A stretch of 64,000 bases of DNA from Lachnospiraceae bacterium (GCA_017553505.1 JAFZLD010000006.1:124001-188000); one strand, 5' to 3'. Counted from the first letter of the stretch, positions 1-9,581 are shown. The notes: generated by a model not told the origin, from the letters alone. Made by a program: numbers and translations.

Positions 1-1
1 G

Positions 2-865
2 CTTTCCGATTACATCAACGCAGCCGATGAAGCAAGAAAAGTCTGGACCATCGAAATTCCTTTCCTGATTGCTTCCGTGCTGATGGTTATTTCCGCACTC
101 GTTCTTTTCTTTACCATTAAGGAAAATAAGCTTGAAGAAGAATTGAAACCCGAGATGGAAGAAGGCGAGCGCCTGGCCGCTATCGAGACTCCCGTCGACG
201 ACGACAAGCCTATGTCGGCTGCCAATAAGAAGATGCTTCTTGCTATCCTCGGCGCTGAGTTCTTATGGTTCATGGCAGATAACGCTATCGGAACTTACAT
301 CGGTAACTACGTAATTTATTACTTACAGTCTTCATCCGGTAAGACCATGATTCTTACAATCCTCGGCGGTCTTGCTTCGGTAATCGGTTTTGCTACCGCA
401 GGTTCAATCGCTGATAAGATTGGTCGTAAGTGGACCATTTCAATCGGTCTCGGAATCACGGTTCTTGGCTACATCGTAATGCTCTTTGCGAAGCCTACGG
501 GTGTTGTGGTCGGTGTTAACGGCGAGTTCAGCTTCCCTGTAATCCTCTTTGTGGTATGGGCTATCAAGGGATTCGGTATGGCACTTGTTCATAACTGTTC
601 CTTCCCGATGGTTGTGGAACTTTGTTCCTCTGCAAAGATTGGCAAGTTCACCGGTTACTACTACGCAGCCAGCATGTCGGCTCAGACGGTTACACCTATC
701 CTTCTCGGTCTTGTATTCATGGCTACAAGCGCATGGGGCGTGCTTCCTATCTATGCAGGCATCCTGATGATCTTAAGCTTCACGGTATTTACCGCACTTG
801 TTAAGAACATTAAGGCAAGCAAGGTTGCCAACGCCAAAGGTCTTGAAGCTTTGGGCGATGATTAA
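2..865 (+). CDS. MFS transporter, C-terminal part (5' end outside window)
   Basis: The reading frame is already open at base 2, so the N-terminal half lies outside the window. The visible part ends one hydrophobic helix, then has an acidic cytoplasmic loop, then about six further membrane helices. The stretch GSIADKIGRKW matches the conserved loop motif of the major facilitator superfamily between two helices, which supports a secondary transporter of the plasma membrane. The substrate cannot be read from this half. The gene ends in TAA and is followed within 20 bases by a hairpin terminator, so it is not co-transcribed with the aldehyde dehydrogenase behind it. An ATG at 77 is internal and not the true start. 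Confidence 0.85.
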   Translation, partial: LSDYINAADEARKVWTIEIPFLIASVLMVISALVLFFTIKENKLEEELKPEMEEGERLAAIETPVDDDKPMSAANKKMLLAILGAEFLWFMADNAIGTYIGNYVIYYLQSSSGKTMILTILGGLASVIGFATAGSIADKIGRKWTISIGLGITVLGYIVMLFAKPTGVVVGVNGEFSFPVILFVVWAIKGFGMALVHNCSFPMVVELCSSAKIGKFTGYYYAASMSAQTVTPILLGLVFMATSAWGVLPIYAGILMILSFTVFTALVKNIKASKVANAKGLEALGDD

Positions 866-883
866 TAAGATATGTAATACTCG

Positions 884-915
884 GCGGCACCCCGTAATGG
901 GATGCCGCTTTTTTA
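884..915 (+). terminator. Rho-independent terminator after MFS gene
   Basis: Ten-base arms GCGGCACCCC (884-893) and GGGATGCCGC (899-908) pair with one mismatch around a five-base loop, followed by a run of six T. It lies 19 bases after the MFS stop codon. Confidence 0.85.
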
Positions 916-1003
916 TTGTTTACGTTCTGTCTTGCTTGATAAAAAAACAATTATGGATTATCTTATTAATACAGACATTATTCTCAAAAAAGGGGGAATA
1001 CCT

Positions 1004-2416
1004 ATGATTAGTGAACAAAATGTCCACGATATTGTAAATTCGCAAAAAAAGTTTTTCTCTACGGGAAAGACTCTTGATATTAAGTTCAGACTCGCTCAGT
1101 TAAAGGCCCTGAAAAAAGCTGTTGAGAGTCATGAAGCGGCTCTCGTCTCAGCGCTCAATAAAGACCTCGGCAGGCAAAAGGTTGAAGCATATATTTGTGA
1201 TGTAGGCTTAGTAATTGCCGAAATCAACGAAGCGATTCATCATTTACGCAAGTGGAGCCGGACTGAAGTTCATTTCAGCGGTATGCTATGCTTCCCGAGC
1301 CTTTTTACAAGAGTATATAAGATGCCTTATGGTGTCTCTTTGATTATGAGTCCGTATAACTTTCCTTTTACACTTTCTCTCGGTGTGCTCGTAGCCGCTA
1401 TCTCAGGCGGAAATACGGCGGTGATAAAAGCAAGTTCCAAGACTCCCAATTGTACGCAGGCATTACAGGATTTAATTGCAAATACGTTCCCCCCCGAATA
1501 TATTACCGTCATTGCAGGCGGGCATGATGTCGCTGACATGTGTCTTAACGAATGCTTTGATAAAATTTTCTATACAGGCTCCACCAAGGTCGGCAAGCAT
1601 GTTTTGGAATGCGCATCCAAGAATCTTACTTCCACAGCCTTGGAGCTCGGTGGTGAAAACGGTAACTGGTGCATCATCAGAAAAGATGCCAATGTCAAGG
1701 ACGCCGCTCGCAAACTCGCCTTCTTTAAAATGTTCAACAGCGGACAGGTATGCATTAACGTCAATCAGGTTGCAGTGGCTAGGGAAATTGCGGAGGAATT
1801 CATAGAAGAATTCAAAAAGGCCGCTATCTCTCAGATAGGTGAGCATGCTTGCATGAACCCTGAATATGCTTGCCTGGTCAATGAATCCGCATATGAAAAG
1901 TGCGCCTGCGAAGCTGAAGAGTACAGAGACCGAATAGTTTTCGGCGGGGAAGGTTGTCCGGAGACGCGTAAATATTCTCCTACGCTTATTTATCCTGTTG
2001 ATATCAACGAGTCGATAGTGCAGCATGAGCTTTTCTGCCCGCTTCTGCCTATTGTTCCTTTTGATGATGAAAAAATTGATGATTTGCTCGCCACCATCAG
2101 TTCGCGCGAGCATGGGCTTTCTTTGTACCTCTTTACAAGTGATATTAAATGGGCCAAGAAAACCATGGGCCGCATGCAATATGGTAACGGCGGCATCAAC
2201 GAAGTCTGCATGCAGATTACCGTCAAAGGTGTTCCTTTCAACGGCACCGGGCACTCAGGCATGGGTGCTTACCACGGTGAATGGGGCTTCAGGGAGTTTA
2301 CGCATCCTTCAACGGTGCTGATGGGCTCAAGAGACTTCAATACAAGTTTGAGAGAACATCCTTATGAAGGCACCAAATTTAATAAGTACAAGTTCTTTAA
2401 ATTTATAGAGAAATAG
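1004..2416 (+). CDS. NAD(P)-dependent aldehyde dehydrogenase, ALDH3-like
   Basis: A 470-residue member of the aldehyde dehydrogenase superfamily, which oxidises aldehydes to acids with NAD(P). The catalytic cysteine is Cys250 in GQVCI and the general base is Glu214 in ELGG. The cofactor-domain stretch SPYNFPFTLSLG is typical of the class 3 branch (fatty and aromatic aldehydes). The usual ELGGKSP reads ELGGENG here, a local departure. I chose ATG 1004 because AGGGGGAA (991-998) is a strong ribosome binding site five bases upstream; the frame stays open to an ATG at 902, but that lies inside the preceding terminator. There is no signal peptide, so it is cytoplasmic. It stands alone between two terminators. 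The substrate is not known. Confidence 0.88.
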   Translation: MISEQNVHDIVNSQKKFFSTGKTLDIKFRLAQLKALKKAVESHEAALVSALNKDLGRQKVEAYICDVGLVIAEINEAIHHLRKWSRTEVHFSGMLCFPSLFTRVYKMPYGVSLIMSPYNFPFTLSLGVLVAAISGGNTAVIKASSKTPNCTQALQDLIANTFPPEYITVIAGGHDVADMCLNECFDKIFYTGSTKVGKHVLECASKNLTSTALELGGENGNWCIIRKDANVKDAARKLAFFKMFNSGQVCINVNQVAVAREIAEEFIEEFKKAAISQIGEHACMNPEYACLVNESAYEKCACEAEEYRDRIVFGGEGCPETRKYSPTLIYPVDINESIVQHELFCPLLPIVPFDDEKIDDLLATISSREHGLSLYLFTSDIKWAKKTMGRMQYGNGGINEVCMQITVKGVPFNGTGHSGMGAYHGEWGFREFTHPSTVLMGSRDFNTSLREHPYEGTKFNKYKFFKFIEK

Positions 2417-2421
2417 TAAAA

Positions 2422-2447
2422 GGGCTCGACATTTTACTGTCGGGCCC
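2422..2447. terminator. Bidirectional terminator between convergent genes
   Basis: Arms GGGCTCGACA (2422-2431) and TGTCGGGCCC (2438-2447) form a ten-pair stem with one G-U pair and a six-base loop. T-rich sequence follows on the plus side. It separates the aldehyde dehydrogenase (+) from the exonuclease gene (-) and also ends the six-gene minus-strand run. Confidence 0.85.
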
Positions 2448-2450
2448 ATT

Positions 2451-3149
2451 TTATTTGCCGTATCGTGCAATTAATTTATCTATATACCTCGACGCCTCAT
2501 TCCTCGTCATCTTCTCAAGCTCATAAGGGCAATCGACGTGGTACAAATCTATCAGTCGCTTTAGCTTCTCAATCTGGAAGGGTCTTATGGGACTCTCCCT
2601 TTTAATCTGATATATGAGTTTCTTAGGCTCAAAAGAATCCGGGTACTTAGCATCAAATTCCTTCTTTAAGCATTGAAACAGCTGAGATGTCGCCAGCGCG
2701 TCGTTATAGGCTCGGTGTGCCTGAAGCGGGATGCCGTAGTGCTCGCACATAGCGGTGAGTTTCTTGCTTTCGAGCTCGGGGTGGCATGCTCTGGATATTT
2801 TGAGTGTGTCGACTCCATCCTTTTCAAATGTGAGTCCCAGATTCACGGCAGCATGCTTCACAAAGGAAAAATCAAACATGATTCGATGACCCACAAGGGG
2901 CAAGTCCTCGCAGAATCCAATAAGGCGCGGTATCACTTCTGCTGCCTCGGGAGCATTGCATAGGTCTGCCTCGGTTATGCCGGTGAGGGCGATGGTTTTT
3001 TCCTCGAGTTTTCGACCGGGGCACAAAAATTCGGAGAAGTTATCCACAACTTCCCCGTTTATAACCTTAACAGCGCCGATTTCTATTATTTTGTCAAGCT
3101 TGGGACTTAGGCCCGTGGTCTCTAAGTCAAGTGATACGTATGAATTCAT
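2451..3149 (-). CDS. DnaQ/PolC-epsilon-like 3'-5' exonuclease
   Basis: A 232-residue stand-alone DEDDh exonuclease. The metal-binding acids are Asp8 and Glu10 (DLETTG), Asp93 (HRIMFDFSF), and Asp150 with His145 (HRAYND), the standard order of the family. These enzymes remove nucleotides from 3' ends of DNA or RNA in proofreading, repair or RNA turnover. No polymerase, BRCT or helicase part is attached; the last 60 or so residues are an unassigned tail. Its start codon overlaps the stop of nth by four bases (ATGA), so the two are translated together, which suggests a repair role. It is the last gene of the run that begins at 10633. Confidence 0.85.
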   Translation of the reverse strand: MNSYVSLDLETTGLSPKLDKIIEIGAVKVINGEVVDNFSEFLCPGRKLEEKTIALTGITEADLCNAPEAAEVIPRLIGFCEDLPLVGHRIMFDFSFVKHAAVNLGLTFEKDGVDTLKISRACHPELESKKLTAMCEHYGIPLQAHRAYNDALATSQLFQCLKKEFDAKYPDSFEPKKLIYQIKRESPIRPFQIEKLKRLIDLYHVDCPYELEKMTRNEASRYIDKLIARYGK

Positions 3150-3778
3150 GCTTCCTTCTTAAATGTGGGACATATATCTTTCAGATAGCATTCCGAGCAT
3201 TTGGGTCTCGGAGCCTTGCAAATGGTGCGGCCGAGGGCGATGAACCAATGATTGATGTAAAGCCAGTAATCTCGGTCCACGACCTTCATGAGGTCAAACT
3301 CTGCTTTAACGGGGTCGGATGTATCTACGAGCCCCAACTTATTAGATATGCGCAATACGTGAGTGTCGACAACTACCGACGGTTCCCTGAAAATGTTGCC
3401 GCGGATAACGTTGGCGGTCTTGCGTCCTACGCCCGGAAGACTTGTAAGTGACTCAATGTCTGAAGGCACTTCGCCTCCGAAACGGTCACACAGAGCGCGT
3501 GAGCAGCCTATGATGTTCTTGGCCTTATTATGATAAAAGCCCACCGAATGGATAATATCCTCAAGTTCGAGAAGATCGGCTGAAGCCAAATCCGCTACTG
3601 TAGGATATCTCTTAAACAATACCTTGGTGACTTCATTGACTCTCGCATCGGTACATTGGGCGCTCATGATGGTGGCAACAAGAAGCTGCCACGCATCATC
3701 GTGATTTAAGTAACATGTCAGATCACGCCCATATTCTTTTTCCATTCGGTCAAAGATTTCTTGTATATATTTCTTCAT
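3146..3778 (-). CDS. nth: Endonuclease III (DNA glycosylase/AP lyase)
   Basis: A 210-residue base-excision repair enzyme that removes oxidised pyrimidines and cuts the abasic site. The helix-hairpin-helix LPGVGRKTA carries catalytic Lys120, Asp138 follows in VDTHV, and the C-terminus has the C-x6-C-x2-C-x5-C pattern that holds a [4Fe-4S] cluster (CKAPRPKCSECYLKDIC). Length and residue numbering match the E. coli enzyme. It starts two bases after the GH3 beta-glucosidase stop and overlaps the exonuclease gene, so a repair pair is appended to a sugar operon. Confidence 0.96.
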   Translation of the reverse strand: MKKYIQEIFDRMEKEYGRDLTCYLNHDDAWQLLVATIMSAQCTDARVNEVTKVLFKRYPTVADLASADLLELEDIIHSVGFYHNKAKNIIGCSRALCDRFGGEVPSDIESLTSLPGVGRKTANVIRGNIFREPSVVVDTHVLRISNKLGLVDTSDPVKAEFDLMKVVDRDYWLYINHWFIALGRTICKAPRPKCSECYLKDICPTFKKEA

Positions 3779-3780
3779 TA

Positions 3781-6204
3781 CTAGTCCAGTTTCATGATAA
3801 ATTGAAGGATACGCTTAACGGGTGCCTCGAGGTCCTTTCTCTTAAGCAGACCTTTCTCCATAGCGGCTTTTACTCTGTCAGGGAAGCCTGTAGCCATCTT
3901 TACGTCTTCACCGGCAAGGATTTCTTTGTAGTGCTCGCTTCTGTTCCACCAGTCGGAAATGACGATGCCGTTGTAGCCCCATTCTCCGCGAAGGATGCCT
4001 GTAATAAGATCATGGCACTCAGCAGCTCTGTAGCCGTTAATGGTGTTGTAGGCGGTCATGATAGACCAAGGGTCGGATTCTTTGACTGCTATTTCGAAGC
4101 CCTTTAAGTAAATCTCGCGAAGAGCTCTTTCTGATACTCTGGAGTCGCAGTGTTTTCTGTTTGTTTCTTTGTTATTGCATGCAAAGTGTTTGATACATGC
4201 GCTTACACCGTTCTTCTGCACTCCACGTACGACTGCTGCCGCAAACTTACCCGAAAGAAGGGGATCCTCCGAATAATACTCAAAGTTACGTCCGTTCATG
4301 GGGTTTCTGTGAATATTAAGTGCGGGTGCAAGCCACATGCCGAGGTTGTTTTCTTTTAACTCCTGTCCTACGGCATCGCCCAGTTCTTCTAAAAGCGCAT
4401 CGTTCCAAGTGGATGCAAGAAGTGTAGCGCAAGGCCATGCGGTAGTGTATACACCTATCTCGGGAGCAAGACGCACGCCTGCAGGTCCGTCGGCTGTCAT
4501 GATGGAAGGAATGCCGTATTCGGGAAGATTACCGATTCCCCATGTATTGGCAACGCCCGTGTTAGGCTGGCCGCCAAGAAGATGTATAAGTTCATCGTCG
4601 GAAAGCTGCTTAATAAATTCATCAAGGGTAATCTTGCCTTCAAACACATCTATGAAAGGACGCTTGCCGTTGAAAGGCTTAAAGAGACTGTACTGGTCGC
4701 GACCTCTTGAAGCGGGCACGATACACTCTTCGGTACCGGGTTTCATCTTCTTGATGCCGCACTCGTCCATATTGCGATGTTTGCCCTTGGGAAGCTTCTC
4801 AAATGAACCGTCAGCCAAAAGTCTTTCTTTTAAATCTACGGAATTAAGCTTTTCGCTTAACTGCTCGGTAACAGTGTCCTTGGATATCTTAACGGTATAG
4901 TCAAGCTCAAGAGCTTCTCTTACGGAACTGCCCACATAAAGCTTGTACTCGCCCTTCTCAAGCACCCACGCAGACTTGGCAATCTTGCCGAGGTCGTCGT
5001 AAGAAGCCATCTTATTGATGTCGATTTCAAAAGAAAGTGTCCTGGTCTCGCCGGGCTCAAGTTCCTTCGTCTTAGCATATGCCAAAAGAACGCGCGCGGG
5101 CTTACTGATCTTACCCTGAGGAGCCTCGAAGTATACCTGAACAACTTCCTTGCCGGGCACCTTACCGATGTTGGTAACCTGCACGAAAAGGTTAAGCTTG
5201 TTGTCGTCTTCCCACACATCGCTGGTCTGGATGCTGAAGTCGGTATAGGAAAGACCGTATCCGAATGGATATACGACCTTCTTGGCCGCGCCGGGAACAG
5301 TTTCAAAATATCTGTAGCCTACGAATATATCGTCGGTATAATCTACGTAATCAAAAGAATCATGGAAGTGCTCGGTGGAAGGATAGTCAGTAAGTTTCTC
5401 CGCGAATGTATCGGGAAGTTTACCCGAAGGATTGGCAAGTCCGAGTAATATTCTTGCAGCCGCAAGTCCGCCTTCCATACCGCCCTGCCATGCAAGCAGT
5501 GCCGCGCCGATTTTCTTGTCCTTCTTAATCCATGTGGTATCTACAATACCGCCTACGTTAAGAAGTACTACAACCTTGTCAAAAGCACCTGTTACAGCCT
5601 TGATAAGTCTCTTCTCCGCCGCGGACAGATAGAAGTCTCCGTCGGGGAACAATCTGCCGGAACGCTTGGGCATGGACTCGTAATTCGGGTCGCCTTCGCC
5701 CCAGGGATTGTATTCGTTGTTACACTCAATGTCGGAACGATCCCAGCCTTCGCCTGAGAAACGGCTGATAGAAATAACAGCTACTTCACTGACTGCTGCC
5801 GCATCCTTTAAAAGGTTCTCGGGAAGCTTGGGCTCCTCGAGCATACCGGGAGCAATACCTTTTTTGTACTGCTCTTCAACGTTAGCTTTGTAGAAGGAAT
5901 TAAGAGGTTCATAAGTCTCGGTAAGTCCTACCTCTTTGAGACCTTCATAAATGTTGCGAATATACTTGGTGAATACGTCACCGCTTCCGCCGCCGCCTTT
6001 AACATAGTCAAAGGTTCCCTTACCGAAAAGTGCAAGCTTGGTGCCTTTCTTAAGGGGAAGAAGGCTGTCTTCGTTCTTAAGAAGTACCATTCCTTCCTCG
6101 GCTGCTTTAAGTGATAATGCAATGTGCTCATTCGAGCAGGTTACTCTTCCGCTTTCGTAAAGAGGAAGGTTAGGCTGATACAAGTGTCTGGCCCATTTTT
6201 TCAT
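3781..6204 (-). CDS. GH3 beta-glucosidase with swapped domain order
   Basis: An 807-residue glycoside hydrolase family 3 enzyme that should release glucose (or a related sugar) from beta-linked oligosaccharides. The order is reversed from most GH3: the (alpha/beta)6 domain comes first (about residues 20-290, with EEGMVLLKNE), then a fibronectin type III-like domain (about 315-430), and the TIM barrel last (about 520-805), holding nucleophile Asp751 in VISDWW. The same permuted layout is known from Butyrivibrio and Ruminococcus beta-glucosidases. ATG 6204 is taken as start because GGGAG sits just upstream; an in-frame TTG at 6219 would consume that site. No signal peptide, so it is intracellular. 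It lies 30 bases after galK and two before nth. Confidence 0.92.
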   Translation of the reverse strand: MKKWARHLYQPNLPLYESGRVTCSNEHIALSLKAAEEGMVLLKNEDSLLPLKKGTKLALFGKGTFDYVKGGGGSGDVFTKYIRNIYEGLKEVGLTETYEPLNSFYKANVEEQYKKGIAPGMLEEPKLPENLLKDAAAVSEVAVISISRFSGEGWDRSDIECNNEYNPWGEGDPNYESMPKRSGRLFPDGDFYLSAAEKRLIKAVTGAFDKVVVLLNVGGIVDTTWIKKDKKIGAALLAWQGGMEGGLAAARILLGLANPSGKLPDTFAEKLTDYPSTEHFHDSFDYVDYTDDIFVGYRYFETVPGAAKKVVYPFGYGLSYTDFSIQTSDVWEDDNKLNLFVQVTNIGKVPGKEVVQVYFEAPQGKISKPARVLLAYAKTKELEPGETRTLSFEIDINKMASYDDLGKIAKSAWVLEKGEYKLYVGSSVREALELDYTVKISKDTVTEQLSEKLNSVDLKERLLADGSFEKLPKGKHRNMDECGIKKMKPGTEECIVPASRGRDQYSLFKPFNGKRPFIDVFEGKITLDEFIKQLSDDELIHLLGGQPNTGVANTWGIGNLPEYGIPSIMTADGPAGVRLAPEIGVYTTAWPCATLLASTWNDALLEELGDAVGQELKENNLGMWLAPALNIHRNPMNGRNFEYYSEDPLLSGKFAAAVVRGVQKNGVSACIKHFACNNKETNRKHCDSRVSERALREIYLKGFEIAVKESDPWSIMTAYNTINGYRAAECHDLITGILRGEWGYNGIVISDWWNRSEHYKEILAGEDVKMATGFPDRVKAAMEKGLLKRKDLEAPVKRILQFIMKLD

Positions 6205-6234
6205 ACTGTTTTCTCCCAATACTGTTTATAAAGT

Positions 6235-7401
6235 TTATAATTCGTAAGGTCCGTCGCCGATTTCCACTACGTAGAATTCAGCGGTAAGGCCTGTTTTTTC
6301 CGTGTATTCCTTGCCGACGTTCTCGATAAAAGCATCGATGTATTCGTTCTTAACGATTGATACGGTACATCCGCCGAAACCGCCGCCTGTAATACGTGAG
6401 CCTACTACTCCGGGCTGCTTCCATGCAGAATCTACAAGGACATCAATTTCTTTGCACGATACTTCGTAATCGTCACGAAGTGAAATGTGGCTCTGATTCA
6501 TAAGCTCACCGAAGTGCTTGATATCGCCTGCGGCAAGAGCCTTAACGGCCTCGATGGTACGCTGGTTCTCGTATACTGCATGCTTGGCACGCTTCTTACA
6601 CACGGGATCCTTGATGACGTCTGCATGCTTGTCATATTCTTCATTGGTGAGGTCACCGAGAGTCTTGATATTGCAAACTGTCTGAAGGTCTTTAAGAGCT
6701 TGTTCGCTTTCGTTTCTTCTGTCGTTGTAAGCAGAGTCTACAAGATGATGCTTAACCTTGGAATTGGTGATAACAATCTTGGCATCGGGCATCTTAACGG
6801 ACGCATACTCATAATTGAGGGTTGCACAGTCAAGGAAAATAGCGTGGTCTTTCTTACCCATTGAAGAAGCGAACTGGTCCATGATACCGCAGTTCATACC
6901 GTTGAACTTATTCTCAGAAAACTGTCCGATAAGCGCGAGATCGACGTTGGAAATATCAAAACCATAGAGGCTTCTTAAGGTAAACCCTGTAAGCACCTCG
7001 ATAGATGCTGATGAAGAAAGTCCCGAACTGTTGGGGATGTTACCGTTAAATAAAATATCAAAGCCGTGGTCAAGCTTCATTCCCTTCTGAGCAAAAGCCC
7101 AGATTACGCCTGCGGGATATGCTGCCCATCTTAGCTCCTTAGACGGCTTTAACTCATTGTTCAAATCTATACTGATGACTCCACTTGTGGGGATATTCAT
7201 AGAATAGAAATTGACGATCTTATCCGTTCTTTCTTTGACCGCTGCATACGTACCGATTGTCAGCGCGCAGGGAAAAACGTGTCCGCCGTTATAGTCTGTG
7301 TGCTCGCCTATAAGGTTCACTCTTCCGGGGGCAAAGAAAAATCTTAATCCGTCGGAAGCTCCGTAAATCTTGGCAAATTCCTGTGTTAATGTTTGTCTCA
7401 T
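6235..7401 (-). CDS. galK: Galactokinase
   Basis: A 388-residue GHMP-family kinase that phosphorylates galactose at C1, the first committed step of the Leloir pathway in the cytoplasm. The galactokinase signature GRVNLIGEHTDYNGG is near residue 26, the ATP loop GLSSSASIEV follows mid-protein, and the third motif GGGFGGCTVSIV is near the C-terminus. Length is normal. The gene sits 23 bases after a hybrid histidine kinase and 30 bases before the GH3 enzyme, so galactoside use and sensing appear co-expressed. No galT or galE is in the window. Confidence 0.97.
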   Translation of the reverse strand: MRQTLTQEFAKIYGASDGLRFFFAPGRVNLIGEHTDYNGGHVFPCALTIGTYAAVKERTDKIVNFYSMNIPTSGVISIDLNNELKPSKELRWAAYPAGVIWAFAQKGMKLDHGFDILFNGNIPNSSGLSSSASIEVLTGFTLRSLYGFDISNVDLALIGQFSENKFNGMNCGIMDQFASSMGKKDHAIFLDCATLNYEYASVKMPDAKIVITNSKVKHHLVDSAYNDRRNESEQALKDLQTVCNIKTLGDLTNEEYDKHADVIKDPVCKKRAKHAVYENQRTIEAVKALAAGDIKHFGELMNQSHISLRDDYEVSCKEIDVLVDSAWKQPGVVGSRITGGGFGGCTVSIVKNEYIDAFIENVGKEYTEKTGLTAEFYVVEIGDGPYEL

Positions 7402-7424
7402 AACCTTCTCTTCTTCTCCTTTAT

Positions 7425-9581
7425 TTAAAGCATCGCAAGCATCTCAACTGCTGCCTGCCTGGTGCCTTCATAATCTATATCTTCTATCCTATCCTGCATT
7501 TTTTCAAAGACTGCTTCAAGCCTGTCATCGAAATTGTAGATGCTTATTGCAGAAATAATGTCCTTGGCGCCGTCGTAGTCAAAGTCATCCGCAGCATAAA
7601 ACAGACTTCTCATGGACTGTCGTATCGCTTCTCTGTCCACAGGCTTTCTTTTGACAATAGGGGCTTCTTCCTGAACGCTGAAGGATCTTAAGTCCATAAT
7701 AATCTTGTCAATCTCCTCATTGAGCGAAGGAAGCTTTTCGTGAATGGCCTGAATGTCTCTCTTATGTCCGAGGCGCTCAAGTTCAAGGGCTTTCTCGCTG
7801 AGAGACAACGCTCCGAGCATCTTGGAGGTAGATTTAAGGGAGTGTACCTCTATCGTAAATCTGCCCACATCCTCTATCTCCGCAAGCTGGTCGATGGAGT
7901 CTTTCTTGTCCCTGATGGAAGCCGAAAAATCCTTAATGAGGGAATTGTACATATCGGCGTTGCCGTTTGTGTATGTAAGTCCCGTCGTAACGTCGATGTA
8001 CTTAAAGCCGCCGAACTTATTGCCTGTCTGCGTGGAATCATTGGTATATTCAATGGTAGTGACCGTAACCTTCTCGGGCGGAAGCCATTTCTTAAGGCAC
8101 GCTTCCAAAAGACCTATCTCTACAGGCTTCGGAAGGAAATCGTTCATGCCCGCACTCTTAAAGAGCGCCTCCACACCTTCGATGGTATTGGCAGAAAGGG
8201 CGATAATCGGCACGCTTCTGTGATATGCATCATCATATCCGCGGATAGCCTTCGTCGTCTCGACTCCGTCCATACCGGGCATCATGTGATCCATAAAAAT
8301 AATGTCGTACTTGGTCTTATTGATAAGTCGAATGGCCTCTGTGCCGGAACCCGCTGTATCCGTGGCAAGGCCGTATGGCTTAAGTAATCCCTGCGAAACC
8401 TTTAAGTTAATATCGTTATCGTCGACAATAAGCGCTCTGGCACCGGCGATACTGATGGTTTCCTTGGTCTCTGTCTTACTTAATTCACCGGTGATACCCT
8501 CGCCGTTGAATACATCGGCGATGCCCTTGTACCATACCGGTTTCTTAACGTAAAGCGTATTGTGGTCGTATACGACTTCCTTGGTGGAATCGATAAAATC
8601 GACAAAAGTTATACCCAGGTCTCTTAACTCGGACACATCCTTAATCTGAATAAATTTGCTGTGCTCGAGGAAAAGATGCGTAAATTTCTTTTTACCGTCT
8701 TCTACGAATATCTCGCCGATGTTGCCAAGGGATACGTGGCCGACTCCCAGCTTATCAAGGAGGTGGGTAACTACGGCTTCCTCGTCCTTGTTGGGTATGT
8801 ACAGAGCGACGTATTTGTCCTCGGGAGAGTTAATCTTGCAGGCTTCATCCGCACACAGAATCGGCAGTGAAAGGGTAAAAGAAAAACTCGTGCCTTCACC
8901 TTCTTTGGAATCGACGATGATGCGTCCGTCCATTCGCTCCACAAGCGCCTTGCCTATGGTGAGACCGATTCCGAGACCGCCCTCATCGCGGGAGGCCGTG
9001 TTATTCTCCTGTTCGTAAGGAAGAAAGATTCTGCTGATAATATCTTCAGACATACCCTTACCGGTGTCCGATACCACAAAAGTAAGCTTGCAGGTCTCGT
9101 CATCCGCTTTGCCAAATACGGAAAGGGTTATATTTCCTTCTTTGGTGAATTTGTCTGCGTTAGAGAGAAGATGCACAAGAACCTGCTTGATGCGTGTGGC
9201 ATCCCCCTTCATGATTGCGGGAAGATCGGGGTCGGCATCCACCAGAAAGTGAACGTTCTTGTCTCCGATATTGATTCTCGCAATGGAGGTAACTTCGTTA
9301 ATCAGTTCATTGATTTCAAACGGGGCATTATTGATAGAAATATTGCCGTCGAGCATACTTTCGTAATCCAGTATGCTGTTGATGGTCATGAGAAGGTTTC
9401 TCGTGGCGGTCTGCATATCGCTTAAGTGCTCGCGCTCCTCGGAATCCTTGACCTGACTTAACAGCATATTGGCTATTCCCATGATGGCATTCATAGGTGT
9501 TCGGATTTCGTGGCTCATGTTGGCCATGTAAAGTCTTCTGTTATCCTGGTTAAACTCCGATTTCTTTCCTCGTTTAAACAT
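7425..9581 (-). CDS. Soluble hybrid histidine kinase (HisKA-HATPase-REC-Hpt)
   Basis: A 718-residue phosphorelay protein with no membrane segment and no N-terminal sensor domain. In order: HisKA with phospho-acceptor His24 (NMSHEIRTP), HATPase_c with Asn141 and the glycine loops DTGKGM and GGLGIGL, a degenerate receiver-like part (about 255-330) lacking a clear phospho-acceptor, an intact receiver with Asp431 (IIFMDHMMPG), and a histidine phosphotransfer domain with His580 (EVHSLKS). The start at 9581 has AGGAAGG nine bases upstream. A full relay in one chain, but no DNA-binding regulator adjoins it, so the final target is unknown. It is followed by galK after 23 bases and preceded by a DUF4003 gene. 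Confidence 0.9.
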   Translation of the reverse strand: MFKRGKKSEFNQDNRRLYMANMSHEIRTPMNAIMGIANMLLSQVKDSEEREHLSDMQTATRNLLMTINSILDYESMLDGNISINNAPFEINELINEVTSIARINIGDKNVHFLVDADPDLPAIMKGDATRIKQVLVHLLSNADKFTKEGNITLSVFGKADDETCKLTFVVSDTGKGMSEDIISRIFLPYEQENNTASRDEGGLGIGLTIGKALVERMDGRIIVDSKEGEGTSFSFTLSLPILCADEACKINSPEDKYVALYIPNKDEEAVVTHLLDKLGVGHVSLGNIGEIFVEDGKKKFTHLFLEHSKFIQIKDVSELRDLGITFVDFIDSTKEVVYDHNTLYVKKPVWYKGIADVFNGEGITGELSKTETKETISIAGARALIVDDNDINLKVSQGLLKPYGLATDTAGSGTEAIRLINKTKYDIIFMDHMMPGMDGVETTKAIRGYDDAYHRSVPIIALSANTIEGVEALFKSAGMNDFLPKPVEIGLLEACLKKWLPPEKVTVTTIEYTNDSTQTGNKFGGFKYIDVTTGLTYTNGNADMYNSLIKDFSASIRDKKDSIDQLAEIEDVGRFTIEVHSLKSTSKMLGALSLSEKALELERLGHKRDIQAIHEKLPSLNEEIDKIIMDLRSFSVQEEAPIVKRKPVDREAIRQSMRSLFYAADDFDYDGAKDIISAISIYNFDDRLEAVFEKMQDRIEDIDYEGTRQAAVEMLAML

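Noticed and set aside
902-1003. Upstream extension of the aldehyde dehydrogenase.
   Set aside because: ATG 902 lies within the preceding terminator and the extra residues do not fit the family; ATG 1004 has a strong binding site.
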